Shown: piece after piece, positions 19,331 to 27,975 of the stretch | How positions within the stretch are numbered: the first letter of the stretch is position 1 | Layout of the letters: each line of letters begins with the position of its first letter | NCBI RefSeq assembly: GCF_014644495.1 | Contig: NZ_BMKU01000003.1 | Location: 352,007 to 416,006, forward strand | DNA: 64,000 nt | Source of the DNA: Pseudarthrobacter polychromogenes | GTDB taxonomy: Bacteria; Actinomycetota; Actinomycetes; Actinomycetales; Micrococcaceae | Direction: 5' to 3' | The notes under the pieces: model-generated | Database searches by the model: none | Seen by the model: the letters and a program-made list of their open reading frames with translations, nothing else | What the model was told of the DNA's origin: nothing | Made by a program: the position numbers and the translations under genes

Positions 19331-19358
19331 TGGGGGTCCGGCACCAGCCGGGCCCCCA
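19331..19358 (+). terminator. Hairpin between binding protein and permease genes
   Basis: Arms 19331-19342 and 19347-19358 pair over 12 bp with one G-U; loop ACCA. There is no U tract, so it may act as a partial terminator or 3' mRNA stabiliser giving more receptor than permease. Confidence 0.6.
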
Positions 19359-19430
19359 TAGCCTTGATACCGGCAGGAAGCTGTCCTACATGAAATTCCC
19401 CCCATCTCCACAAGCCCCGGAGGGTCAGCT

Positions 19431-20360
19431 GTGATCCAGTTCATTTTCCGGCGCCTGCTCCAAGTCATCCCCGTGTTCCTGGGCACCACCCTGCTGGTCT
19501 ACTTCATGGTGTTTGCCCTCCCCGGGGACCCCATCAGGGCGCTCTTCGGAGACCGTCCGCCCAGCGAAGCCGTCATCGCGGCCCTTCGCCAGCAGTACAA
19601 CCTGGACCAGCCGTTCTGGGTCCAGTACGGCTTGTTCCTCAAGAATCTCTTTACGTTCAACCTGGGTGTCGATTTCACCGGCCAGCCCATCGCCGCCACG
19701 CTCGGCCGCGTCTTCCCCGTCACCGTAATGCTGGCCGTCGAAGCGCTCGTCATCCAGGCAGTGTTCGGCATCGGTTTCGGACTCATCGCCGGCCTCCGCA
19801 AGGGAAAGATCTTCGACTCGACGGTCCTGCTCGCCTCGCTCGTCGTCATCGCCATCCCCATCTTTGTCCTCGGCTTCGTCCTGCAGTTGGTTTTCGGTGT
19901 GTACCTGGGCTGGGCCAAACCCACCGTGGGCACGGACGTCAGCTGGAGCACGCTGCTGCTTCCGGCGTTCGCGCTTGCGCTGGTCTCGTTCGCCTACGTG
20001 CTTCGCCTCACCCGCGCGTCCGTGATTGAAAACTCAACGGCCGATTACGTCCGTACCGCCACTGCGAAGGGACTGTCCCGGCCCCGCGTGGTCATGGCGC
20101 ATATCCTCCGCAACTCGATGATTCCCGTTGTCACCTACCTGGGCGCCAGCCTCGGCGGATTGATGGGTGGCGCCATCGTCACTGAAGGCATCTTCAACGT
20201 CCCCGGTGTGGGGCAGAAGCTCTACCAGGCGATTCTCCGCAGCGAAGGACCCACCGTCGTCGCGATCGTGAGTGTGCTGGTGCTGGTCTTCGTTATCGCC
20301 AACCTGCTGGTTGATTTGCTGTACGCCTGGCTTGATCCGAGGATTCGCTATGAAAAGTAA
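19431..20360 (+). CDS. Peptide ABC transporter permease, OppB type
   Basis: 309 residues from GTG 19431 with GGAGG eight bases upstream. The N-terminus MIQFIFRRLLQVIPVFLGTTLLVY is typical of OppB/DppB (start split here by the first membrane helix), followed by a GDPIRALFG loop and about six helices. The EAA loop YVRTATAKGLSRPRV contacts the ATPase. It overlaps the next permease by eleven bases. Confidence 0.92.
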   Translation: MIQFIFRRLLQVIPVFLGTTLLVYFMVFALPGDPIRALFGDRPPSEAVIAALRQQYNLDQPFWVQYGLFLKNLFTFNLGVDFTGQPIAATLGRVFPVTVMLAVEALVIQAVFGIGFGLIAGLRKGKIFDSTVLLASLVVIAIPIFVLGFVLQLVFGVYLGWAKPTVGTDVSWSTLLLPAFALALVSFAYVLRLTRASVIENSTADYVRTATAKGLSRPRVVMAHILRNSMIPVVTYLGASLGGLMGGAIVTEGIFNVPGVGQKLYQAILRSEGPTVVAIVSVLVLVFVIANLLVDLLYAWLDPRIRYEK

Positions 20361-21300
20361 CCAAGACACCACGCACTTCGTTGCCCCCATCGAGGAGACC
20401 CCTCTGCTGGCAACGGATGCGGTGAAGACTGACCAGGCCCCGCTGAGCCTGTGGGCTGACGCCTGGCGGAAGCTCCGCCGTCGTCCGCTGTTCATCGTCT
20501 CGGCAGTGATGATCCTGGTCATCCTGATTGTCGCGTTCTTCCCGGGCCTGTTCACCCAGACTCCACCGAACGACAACTGCCAGCTGGCAAATTCGGACGG
20601 CGCCCCTTCGGCCGGCCATCCGTTCGGGTTCACCTTCCAGGGCTGCGACGTGTACGCCCGCGTCATTTACGGCACACAGGCCTCCGTCATGGTTGGCGTG
20701 TTCGCCGTCATCGGCGTGCTCATCATCGGCGTGACCCTGGGCGCGCTGGCCGGCTTCTACGGCGGCTGGATCGATGCCGTGATCGCCCGCCTCGGCGACA
20801 TCTTCTTTGCCCTGCCGCTGGTGCTCGGTGCGCTGGTGGTCACCCAGCTGCCGTTCTTCCGCGAGAACAAGAGTGTGTGGACGGTCATCATGATCATCGT
20901 GCTGCTTGCGTGGCCGCAGATGGCAAGGTTGACCCGCGGCGCGGTGATAGAGGTCCGCAACGCCGATTTCATCACGGCGGCCCGGTCGCTGGGGGTGTCC
21001 AGGATCCAGAGCCTCATCAAGCATGTGCTGCCCAACGCCCTCGCCCCCATCATCGTGCTGGCCACGATGGAGCTGGGTGTGTTCATCGTGCTGGAGGCGA
21101 CGTTGTCGTTCCTTGGCATCGGCCTTCCAGGAAGCATCATGTCCTGGGGGAATGACATTTCCGCGGCGCAGTCGTCCATCCGCACCAACCCCGCCGTGCT
21201 CCTCTACCCGGCTGCCGCACTGTCCATCACCGTCCTGAGCTTCATCATGCTGGGCGACGCCCTGCGCGATGCTCTTGACCCGAAGAGCCGCCAGCGATGA
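20350..21300 (+). CDS. Peptide ABC transporter permease, OppC type
   Basis: 316 residues from ATG 20350, inside the last codons of the upstream permease; the frame is open further upstream but within that gene. The N-terminal cytosolic stretch, WRKLRRRPLFIVSA helix, a periplasmic loop with two cysteines (NDNCQLANS, FQGCDVY) and the EAA loop FITAARSLGVSRIQSL match OppC/DppC. Its TGA lies eleven bases before the GTG of the ATPase gene. Confidence 0.92.
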   Translation: MKSNQDTTHFVAPIEETPLLATDAVKTDQAPLSLWADAWRKLRRRPLFIVSAVMILVILIVAFFPGLFTQTPPNDNCQLANSDGAPSAGHPFGFTFQGCDVYARVIYGTQASVMVGVFAVIGVLIIGVTLGALAGFYGGWIDAVIARLGDIFFALPLVLGALVVTQLPFFRENKSVWTVIMIIVLLAWPQMARLTRGAVIEVRNADFITAARSLGVSRIQSLIKHVLPNALAPIIVLATMELGVFIVLEATLSFLGIGLPGSIMSWGNDISAAQSSIRTNPAVLLYPAAALSITVLSFIMLGDALRDALDPKSRQR

Positions 21301-21311
21301 AGGAGGCACAC

Positions 21312-23018
21312 GTGACTGCATCAGATGTCACCATTACTGAAGCCGGAACACCCGCAAACCGGCCGCTCCTGGAAATCCGGGACCTCGCCATCACGTTCAA
21401 CACCAGCAACGGCGAGGTGAACGCTGTCCGGAATGCCCACCTGACCATCATGCCGGGTGAGACCGTGGCGATCGTGGGAGAATCCGGCTCGGGCAAATCA
21501 ACAACCGCCCTCGCAGCCATTGGGTTGCTGCCGGCAAACGGCCGGGTCTCCGGCGGACAGATCCTGCTGGACGGCGAAGACATCTCGGATGCGCCGGAAA
21601 AGCGGATGATCGAGCTGCGCGGCAACACCATCGGCATGGTGCCCCAGGACCCCATGTCCAACCTCAACCCGGTCTGGAAGATCGGGTACCAGGTCAAGGA
21701 GACCCTGCGCGCCAACGGCAGGCCCAGCGGACCGGACGACATCGCGAAGGTTTTGGCCGAGGCTGGCCTTCCGGACGCCCACCGGCGCGCGAAGCAGTAC
21801 CCGCACGAGTTCTCCGGCGGTATGCGCCAGCGGGCCCTGATCGCCATCGGCCTGTCCTGCCAGCCCCGGCTGCTGATCGCGGATGAGCCCACGTCAGCGC
21901 TGGATGTCACGGTGCAGCGGCAGATCCTGGACCACCTTGAAGGCATGACGTCCGAGCTCGGCACGGCTGTCCTGCTGATCACCCACGACCTTGGCCTTGC
22001 CGCCGAACGGGCAGACAAGGTGGTGGTCATGTACCGGGGTCAGGTGGTCGAATCGGGGCCGTCGCTTGAGCTGCTGCAGAACCCGCAGCATCCCTACACC
22101 AGGCGGCTCGTGGAGTCGGCGCCGTCCCTGGCCAGCCGCAGGATCCAGGTTGCCAAGGAACAGGGCGTGGAGGCGGCGGACCTCCTCGCCCCGGCCGCTG
22201 AGGCGCGTGCCGCTGACAACGTCCTGCAGATCCAGGACCTGAGGAAGGTGTACAAGCTTCGGCAGGGCCTGGGGAAATCGTCGGACTTTGCGGCGGTGGA
22301 CGGCGTAAGCTTCGAGGTCCTTCGGGGAACCACGACGGCGATCGTGGGGGAGTCGGGTTCCGGCAAGTCCACAGTGGCCAAGATGGTGCTCCAGCTGGAG
22401 AAGCCGACCGACGGCAAGATACTTTTCGACAGCGTGGACACCTCACTGCTGAAGCCCTCGGAACTGTTCAAGTTCCGGCGCCGGGTGCAGCCCATCTTCC
22501 AGGACCCCTATGGATCCCTGGACCCGATGTACAACATCTACCGGACCATTGAGGAGCCCTTGCGGGTCCACAAGATCGGGAACAAGGCCAGCCGCGAGAA
22601 GAAGGTCCGGGAGCTGCTGGACCAGGTGGCGCTGCCGCAATCCACCATGCAGCGGTACCCGAACGAGCTCTCGGGCGGGCAGCGGCAGCGCGTTGCCATT
22701 GCCCGTGCGCTGGCGTTGGATCCCGAAGTCATCATCTGTGACGAGGCGGTGTCCGCCCTGGACGTGCTGGTCCAGGCCCAGGTGCTGAACCTCCTGGCGG
22801 ACCTGCAGTCCAACCTCGGCCTGACCTACCTCTTTATCACCCACGACCTTGCGGTGGTCCGCCAGATCGCCGACCATGTCTGCGTGATGGAGAAGGGGCG
22901 CCTGGTGGAGACAGGTTCCACAGACGACGTCTTCGACGCACCGCAGCAGGAGTACACGCAGGCGCTGCTCAACGCCATCCCGGGGGCCAAGCTAATGCTT
23001 CCGCCGGAAGTTGCATAA
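21312..23018 (+). CDS. Fused double ATPase of the peptide ABC transporter (OppD-OppF in one chain)
   Basis: 568 residues with two complete ABC domains. Domain 1 has Walker A GESGSGKST, signature FSGGMRQR and Walker [13 protein letters not shown]; domain 2 repeats [17 protein letters not shown] and VIICDEAVSALD. The oligopeptide-type C-terminal extension follows each domain. GTG 21312 is chosen because AAGGAGG lies five bases upstream; an ATG at 21297 overlapping the oppC stop is the alternative. In domain 2 the usual DEPTS is DEAVS, a common variant in OppF-like halves. Confidence 0.9.
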   Translation: MTASDVTITEAGTPANRPLLEIRDLAITFNTSNGEVNAVRNAHLTIMPGETVAIVGESGSGKSTTALAAIGLLPANGRVSGGQILLDGEDISDAPEKRMIELRGNTIGMVPQDPMSNLNPVWKIGYQVKETLRANGRPSGPDDIAKVLAEAGLPDAHRRAKQYPHEFSGGMRQRALIAIGLSCQPRLLIADEPTSALDVTVQRQILDHLEGMTSELGTAVLLITHDLGLAAERADKVVVMYRGQVVESGPSLELLQNPQHPYTRRLVESAPSLASRRIQVAKEQGVEAADLLAPAAEARAADNVLQIQDLRKVYKLRQGLGKSSDFAAVDGVSFEVLRGTTTAIVGESGSGKSTVAKMVLQLEKPTDGKILFDSVDTSLLKPSELFKFRRRVQPIFQDPYGSLDPMYNIYRTIEEPLRVHKIGNKASREKKVRELLDQVALPQSTMQRYPNELSGGQRQRVAIARALALDPEVIICDEAVSALDVLVQAQVLNLLADLQSNLGLTYLFITHDLAVVRQIADHVCVMEKGRLVETGSTDDVFDAPQQEYTQALLNAIPGAKLMLPPEVA

Positions 23019-23040
23019 GCGGGCTGCCCGCACAACAAGA

Positions 23041-23080
23041 ACGGCTGGAGCCGGGGCCTTCGGGCCTCGGCTCCAGCCGT
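23041..23080 (+). terminator. Terminator of the peptide transport operon
   Basis: An 18-bp stem (23041-23058 with 23063-23080, one G-U pair) closed by a stable TTCG tetraloop, between the convergent ATPase and SGNH genes. Confidence 0.85.
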
Positions 23081-23087
23081 CTGCATT

Positions 23088-23972
23088 TCAGTCCTGGCCC
23101 GGGCCGTCGTCCATGGTGCCTGAGGCCCGCAGCGGCTGCTGGTCCGCCGTCGGCTTGCGGTCCAGGCCCAGGTCATGGAGGCGGTCCTCGAGGAGGGTTC
23201 CCAATTTCTGGCGGCCAGCGGGGTTCATGTGCACTGTGTCCGCGAGGTCCTTGACCAGGCCGTACCGTGTCAACCAGTCACCCACGGATACGAAGGGGAG
23301 GTCATGGGACGCTGCCACCGACCCCAACAGGGCATCGACTTCGGTTCGCCGCCCGCCGCCGTGGGCTTCCCCACGGGCAAGCGTTCCGATCATCGCCATG
23401 CGCGTGCCGGGGTAGCGCTCCCGGAGCTCGGCGATGAGGCGTTCGGCATTGGCGGCTATCTGGCTGTCACTAGCTGCACCGGCGGCGTCATTGCCGCCGC
23501 CCTGAATGACAATGAGCGCCGGCGTGCCGGACGGGAGCAGCCAGTCGCCGCGCAGCAGGGCATCGATGTAGTTGCCCGTTGCACCGTTCGACGAGACAAA
23601 GCCGGTCCCGCCCCGGCCGCAGAAGTACACCTTGTACCCCGCCGCAGCCAGGCCCAGCCGTGGCCAGCCGTCCAGGGGTTCCGACTGTGAATCACCAATC
23701 AGCAGGACAGTCCTGCTGATCTCGGGGACAACGGCCTCGAGCCGCCCGTTGGCCGGGTTCAGGACGCGGGCACCGGCAGCTACTCCAACAGGATTCCCGG
23801 GTGCCCCTTGGGATCCCGCCGCCACTGCCGCCGCCGCAACTGGACGGGCGGATTTTTCGGGGGACGGGGCGGGCAGGCTGCAGCCGGAGAGGCCGGCAAA
23901 CAAGGCAATAACGGCAGCGACGCCGGACGCGGCACAACGGGTCCAGGCCTTGGCGGCCGGGGATTTTCGCAT
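23088..23972 (-). CDS. SGNH/GDSL hydrolase-like lipoprotein
   Basis: 294 residues from ATG 23972 (GAAAG seven bases upstream; the frame is open to 24128). Lipobox LSGC gives Cys31, so it is a predicted lipid-anchored extracytoplasmic enzyme. SGNH catalytic blocks are present: GDSQS (nucleophile Ser95), GGGND (Asn161) and DTVH (Asp245, His248). The family cleaves esters, acetyl groups on glycans or lipids; the substrate is unknown. A low-complexity alanine linker separates the anchor from the domain. Confidence 0.82.
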   Translation of the reverse strand: MRKSPAAKAWTRCAASGVAAVIALFAGLSGCSLPAPSPEKSARPVAAAAVAAGSQGAPGNPVGVAAGARVLNPANGRLEAVVPEISRTVLLIGDSQSEPLDGWPRLGLAAAGYKVYFCGRGGTGFVSSNGATGNYIDALLRGDWLLPSGTPALIVIQGGGNDAAGAASDSQIAANAERLIAELRERYPGTRMAMIGTLARGEAHGGGRRTEVDALLGSVAASHDLPFVSVGDWLTRYGLVKDLADTVHMNPAGRQKLGTLLEDRLHDLGLDRKPTADQQPLRASGTMDDGPGQD

Positions 23973-24242
23973 CTGGTGTCTTTCGGGCTTGCACGGTCTG
24001 TCAGAGCAATCATGTGGCATGCCGATCCTTATGGCCAGTGATATTGCCCACAATTTTCCGTCGCGTCTCAGGGCCGGGGCCACGGAGTGCCCGCACGCCG
24101 CCGGAGAATTTAGGCCAATAAATGGCACTGGCGCTAGAATGGAGGAAGGCGCCCTGTGCTAAGGGCCTGATCCGTCGTGCGTTCCGGTTGGAAATGTCGC
24201 GATACAACAGCTGACTTTCACCACTGAATCGAGCCATTACGC
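23973..24242 (+). promoter_or_regulatory. 270-bp region upstream of typA
   Basis: No gene. TAGAAT at 24135-24140 is the best -10 for typA and would give a leader of about 95 nt. No clear SD precedes the typA ATG. Confidence 0.5.
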
Positions 24243-26171
24243 ATGTCTGAAACCACCACCAACACCGCGGTAGCCACTGCATCACGCAGTGACCTCCGCA
24301 ACGTCGCGATTGTGGCCCACGTTGACCACGGCAAGACCACCCTGGTCGACGCCATGCTCAAGCAGACCAACTCCTTTGCCGAGCACAACCACCTTGAAGA
24401 CCGCGTGATGGACTCCGGTGACCTGGAGCGCGAAAAAGGCATCACCATCCTGGCCAAGAACACCACCGTGGCCTACAACGGACCGTCCTCCAACGGCGAG
24501 ACCATCACCATCAACGTCATCGACACCCCCGGCCACGCCGACTTCGGCGGCGAGGTGGAGCGCGGCCTGTCCATGGTCGACGGCGTCGTTCTCCTCGTTG
24601 ACGCTTCCGAGGGCCCGCTGCCCCAGACCCGCTTCGTGCTGCGCAAGGCCCTTGCCGCACACCTGCCCGTCATCCTGCTGGTCAACAAGACCGACCGTCC
24701 CGACGCCCGCATCGAGGAAGTCGTCCACGAGTCCATGGACCTCCTCCTGGGCCTTGCCTCGGACTTGGCGGACGAAGTTCCGGACCTGGACCTGGACAAG
24801 ATCCTCGAAGTTCCCGTTGTCTACGCAGCCGCCAAGGTTGGCCGCGCTTCCCTCGACCAGCCCGCTGACGGCACCGCTCCGGAGAACGAAGACCTGGAGC
24901 CGCTGTTCAAGACCATCATCGAGCACATCCCGGCACCCACTTACAACCCGGAGGGTGTGCTGCAGGCGCACGTCACCAACCTGGACGCATCCCCGTTCCT
25001 GGGCCGTCTCGCCCTGCTGCGCATCTACAACGGCACCCTGCGCAAGGGCCAGACCGTTGCCTGGGCCCGCGCCAACGGTGAGCTCAAGAACGTCAAGATC
25101 ACCGAACTGCTGGCCACCAAGGCCCTGGACCGCGTTCCCGCAGAGTCCGCAGGCCCGGGTGAGATTGTCGCCGTCGCCGGCATCGAGGACATCACCATCG
25201 GTGAGACCCTGACCGACGCCGAGAACCCGCAGCCGCTGCCGCTGATCACCGTGGACGATCCCGCGATCTCCATGACCATCGGTATCAACACCTCGCCGCT
25301 GGCCGGCAAGGTCAAGGGCGCCAAGGTCACCGCGCGCCAGGTGAAGGATCGCCTGGACAAGGAACTGATCGGTAACGTCTCCATCAAGGTTCTCCCCACC
25401 GAGCGTCCCGACGCCTGGGAAGTCCAGGGCCGTGGCGAGCTGGCGCTGGCCATCCTGGTGGAGCAGATGCGCCGTGAAGGCTTCGAACTGACCGTGGGCA
25501 AGCCGCAGGTTGTCACCAGGACCATCGACGGCAAGATCCACGAGCCGATGGAGCACATGACCATCGACGTCCCCGAGGAGTACCTCGGCGCCGTGACCCA
25601 GCTGATGGCAGCCCGCAAGGGCCGCATGACCAACATGGCCAACCACGGCACCGGCTGGTGCCGGATGGAATTCATCGTTCCCGCCCGTGGCCTGATCGGC
25701 TTCCGCACCAAGTTCCTCACGGACACCCGCGGCGCCGGCATCGCAGCGTCCATCTCCGAGGGCTACGAGCCGTGGGCCGGCCCCATCGAGTACCGCACCA
25801 ACGGCTCGATGATCGCTGACCGCGCCGGTGTTGTCACGCCGTTCGCCATGATCAACCTGCAGGAGCGCGGCTCGTTCTTCGTCAAGCCCACCTCCGAGGT
25901 CTACGAAGGCATGATCGTGGGCGAGAACTCCCGCGCCGACGACATGGACGTCAACATCACCAAGGAAAAGAAGCTCACCAACATGCGTGCAGCCTCCTCC
26001 GACACCTTCGAGAACCTGACGCCCCCGCGCGATCTGACCCTCGAAGAGTCCCTCGAATTCGCCCGCGAGGACGAGTGTGTGGAAGTGACCCCGGAAGCCA
26101 TCCGCATCCGCAAGGTCATCCTGGACACCAACGAGCGCGCCAAGGCCAACCGCGCCCGCGCCAAGGTCTAG
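24243..26171 (+). CDS. typA: Ribosome-associated translational GTPase TypA/BipA
   Basis: A 642-residue translational GTPase. GTP-binding motifs: AHVDHGKTTL (G1), DTPGHADF (G3) and NKTDRPDA (G4). The EF-G-like domains and the BipA-specific C-terminal region (ENSRADDMDVNITKEKKLTNMRA) are present. BipA acts on ribosomes under stress and low temperature and aids 50S assembly. A hairpin terminator follows 24 bases after the stop. Confidence 0.96.
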   Translation: MSETTTNTAVATASRSDLRNVAIVAHVDHGKTTLVDAMLKQTNSFAEHNHLEDRVMDSGDLEREKGITILAKNTTVAYNGPSSNGETITINVIDTPGHADFGGEVERGLSMVDGVVLLVDASEGPLPQTRFVLRKALAAHLPVILLVNKTDRPDARIEEVVHESMDLLLGLASDLADEVPDLDLDKILEVPVVYAAAKVGRASLDQPADGTAPENEDLEPLFKTIIEHIPAPTYNPEGVLQAHVTNLDASPFLGRLALLRIYNGTLRKGQTVAWARANGELKNVKITELLATKALDRVPAESAGPGEIVAVAGIEDITIGETLTDAENPQPLPLITVDDPAISMTIGINTSPLAGKVKGAKVTARQVKDRLDKELIGNVSIKVLPTERPDAWEVQGRGELALAILVEQMRREGFELTVGKPQVVTRTIDGKIHEPMEHMTIDVPEEYLGAVTQLMAARKGRMTNMANHGTGWCRMEFIVPARGLIGFRTKFLTDTRGAGIAASISEGYEPWAGPIEYRTNGSMIADRAGVVTPFAMINLQERGSFFVKPTSEVYEGMIVGENSRADDMDVNITKEKKLTNMRAASSDTFENLTPPRDLTLEESLEFAREDECVEVTPEAIRIRKVILDTNERAKANRARAKV

Positions 26172-26195
26172 TCACCCAGGCCCGTAACTGAAACT

Positions 26196-26238
26196 GCCGG
26201 TACGGCGGTGGGTAATTCCCGCCGTCGTACCGGCTTTT
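26196..26238 (+). terminator. Intrinsic terminator of typA
   Basis: GCCGGTACG-type stem (arms near 26196-26208 and 26222-26234, one mismatch) followed by TTTTT. Confidence 0.85.
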
Positions 26239-26260
26239 TCTTTGTCCTACGGGGCGGCGC

Positions 26261-26310
26261 GGTCTGCGCAGTAATACCCGGGTTCGTTGCGCCGGAACGC
26301 TCCCTGCGCA
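26261..26310. repeat. 50-bp direct repeat, upstream copy
   Basis: Aligned without gaps to 27196-27245, 37 of 50 bases match, with exact blocks GGTCTGCGCAGT, GGGTTCG and CCTGCGCA at the same offsets (0, about 19 and 42). It contains the 8-bp palindrome CTGCGCAG and a near copy 40 bp on. It lies just upstream of the AbiEi/DUF559 gene. Confidence 0.7.
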
Positions 26311-26366
26311 AGGAACGGCCCCTTCAACGCGCCCGGGCCTTTTCCACATAGCCGATCTTCACCGCT

Positions 26367-27209
26367 GTGTCTGAGCCCGAGGGCAGGCAGCATGCTCTCA
26401 TGCGGACTGTTACTGCGGCGCTGGCCGCACTTGGGGGAGTTGCCAGCACCACTTCACTGCAGCGGGCCGGAGTATCCCGGCGAAGTATTGAAGCCGGTGT
26501 GCTTGACGCCGCTGTCCAAAGAGTGGCGCGGGGCGTGTATGCGCTGCCGAACTCAGATCCCTTGCTGGTCCACGCCGGCCGCCATCATGCGGTTCCGGGC
26601 TGCGTCACGGCTGCCTCCGCAGCGGGGCTATGGGTCATCAGAACGCCCGGTAAACCGCATCTGACTGCGCGGCATGGCAGGCCGGTCAGTGGTTGCGTGG
26701 TGCACCGGGGCCCCGTCCCACCGACGCATCTGGACATTGTGTGTCAGGCCCTGCGCTGCCTGCCGCCCCTTGAAGGACTGACAATTGCGGAATCTGCAGT
26801 CAAAAAGGGGCTGGTTCAGCTCCCGGCGCTGCGGGACCGGTTTCCGGCGGCACGGGAAAAGGCGATTGTTCGCTTGGTGGCCAGAATCCGCCCGCAATCC
26901 GGGTCCATCATCGAGACGATGGCCCGGTACCTGCTGGAAGAGGCAGGGCTGACCGTCGAGTTGCAGGTCCAGATTCCCGGCATGGGTCACCTGGATCTGC
27001 TGGTTGACGGTCTGCTGGGCGTTGAGGCAGATGGGTACGCCCATCACGCCAGCAGGGAAGCGTACCGGGAGGACAGGCGGCGATGGAACGTGACCGTTAT
27101 CCGGGGTGTTCCCACCCTTCGCGTGACCTACGAAATGCTGCTCAGCGAGCCCCAGGAGTTCGTGCGCCTGGTGCGCCAGGCCCTCGCAACGTACCGGTCT
27201 GCGCAGTGA
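26367..27209 (+). CDS. AbiEi-like winged-helix plus DUF559 (VSR-like endonuclease) domain protein
   Basis: 280 residues from GTG 26367 (ATG 26400 is an alternative). Residues about 10-60 resemble the winged-helix N-terminus of AbiEi-type antitoxins (TTSLQRAGVSRRSIEAGVL, RVARGVYAL). The C-terminal half is a DUF559/VSR-like nuclease fold with Glu in IIETMARYLLEE, Asp in GHLDLLVDG and the ExD of GVEADGYAHH. Families with this build are common and scattered in actinobacteria, function unproven. No partner AbiEii toxin is next to it. The gene sits between two 50-bp direct repeats, the second beginning inside its last codons. Confidence 0.75.
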   Translation: MSEPEGRQHALMRTVTAALAALGGVASTTSLQRAGVSRRSIEAGVLDAAVQRVARGVYALPNSDPLLVHAGRHHAVPGCVTAASAAGLWVIRTPGKPHLTARHGRPVSGCVVHRGPVPPTHLDIVCQALRCLPPLEGLTIAESAVKKGLVQLPALRDRFPAAREKAIVRLVARIRPQSGSIIETMARYLLEEAGLTVELQVQIPGMGHLDLLVDGLLGVEADGYAHHASREAYREDRRRWNVTVIRGVPTLRVTYEMLLSEPQEFVRLVRQALATYRSAQ

Positions 27210-27245
27210 CCCGCGGGTTCGATCCGCTGCGGCAGTTCCTGCGCA
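27196..27245. repeat. 50-bp direct repeat, downstream copy
   Basis: Partner of the copy at 26261-26310. It starts in the last four codons of the AbiEi/DUF559 gene and extends past its stop; it holds two exact CTGCGCAG palindromes (27199 and 27239, 40 bp apart). Confidence 0.7.
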
Positions 27246-27258
27246 GTGTGGGCCGCGC

Positions 27259-27498
27259 CTACTGCGCGGGCCGGCGCCGCTCGGGTGCCGGCGGGACTTC
27301 CTTGGCGGCCACTACCGCTGACAGCTGGATAACGACGTCGGCCTTCCGCGTCCGGATGGTGCACGCACCGGCGTCGCATTCCACCAGATGGCCCAAGGCA
27401 TCCGTCAGGCCGCCCTCGATGCGGTAGCGCACCACCACCCGCATTCCGGGTGTTGCGCCGGAGAGGAACCCGGCGGGGGTAGGAACAGGCTGACTCAC
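27259..27498 (-). CDS. Small SH3-like protein (Rv0428c N-terminal domain type)
   Basis: A 79-residue protein from GTG 27498. The core PGMRVVVRYRIEGGLTDALGHLV and VVAAKEVPPAPERRRP resembles the SH3-like domain at the N-terminus of actinobacterial GNAT proteins such as Rv0428c; here the acetyltransferase part is absent and the gene ends normally. It may bind a partner protein or cofactor, which is inference. TAGTAT lies six bases upstream of the start. It diverges from fdxA. Confidence 0.7.
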   Translation of the reverse strand: MSQPVPTPAGFLSGATPGMRVVVRYRIEGGLTDALGHLVECDAGACTIRTRKADVVIQLSAVVAAKEVPPAPERRRPAQ

Positions 27499-27504
27499 CA
27501 GTTC

Positions 27505-27510
27505 ATACTA
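27505..27510 (-). promoter_or_regulatory. -10 box of the SH3-like gene
   Basis: On the minus strand TAGTAT, six bases, then GTG; leaderless-type. Confidence 0.6.
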
Positions 27511-27545
27511 GGGTGTCCGGCTAGGTTCGCGGGAACGGGCTGGGA

Positions 27546-27556
27546 GATAATAGGCT
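27546..27556 (+). promoter_or_regulatory. -10 region of fdxA
   Basis: Overlapping hexamers GATAAT and TAGGCT about 80 bases upstream of the fdxA GTG; no convincing -35 seen. Confidence 0.4.
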
Positions 27557-27634
27557 CAGATGTCAAGGGTCCGGCCGCAGCGCCGGATGCAAGTGCCGGC
27601 GGGTTGCCGGAACCAACGTGGAGAGGCCAGGGAC

Positions 27635-27961
27635 GTGACGTACGTAATCGCGCAGCCGTGTGTAGATGTCAAGGACAAGGCATGTATCGAGGAATGCCCC
27701 GTCGACTGCATCTATGAGGGTGAGCGTTCGCTGTACATCCATCCGGACGAGTGCGTGGACTGCGGTGCCTGTGAACCGGTGTGCCCTGTTGAAGCCATTT
27801 ACTACGAGGATGACACCCCGGAGGAATGGGCGGACTACTACAAGGCCAACGTTGAGTTCTTCGACGACCTCGGTTCGCCCGGCGGAGCAGCGAAGGTCGG
27901 CAACACCGGCAAGGACCACCCGATGATCGCCGCACTGCCGCCGCAGAACCAAGACCACTGA
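27635..27961 (+). CDS. fdxA: Seven-iron ferredoxin (3Fe-4S/4Fe-4S)
   Basis: 108 residues from GTG 27635, the start matching mycobacterial ferredoxins (MTYVIAQPC). Eight cysteines at 9, 17, 21, 25, 40, 43, 46 and 50; in this family Cys17 is the residue that makes one cluster a 3Fe-4S or 4Fe-4S by context. It carries electrons in the cytosol. It precedes dapC by 14 bases, the same pairing as in M. tuberculosis (fdxC-dapC, from memory). Confidence 0.93.
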   Translation: MTYVIAQPCVDVKDKACIEECPVDCIYEGERSLYIHPDECVDCGACEPVCPVEAIYYEDDTPEEWADYYKANVEFFDDLGSPGGAAKVGNTGKDHPMIAALPPQNQDH

Positions 27962-27975
27962 CGCGGGAAGATACC

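Noticed and set aside
24282..25646. A 454-codon minus-strand frame within typA
   Set aside because: Antisense shadow of a highly conserved GTPase with all G motifs.
27205..27231. A stretch GGGTTCGATCC that resembles a tRNA T-arm, in the repeat downstream of the AbiEi/DUF559 gene
   Set aside because: The five-base T stem does not pair properly, and no D-arm, anticodon arm or acceptor stem can be built around it. It is part of the 50-bp repeat, not a tRNA.
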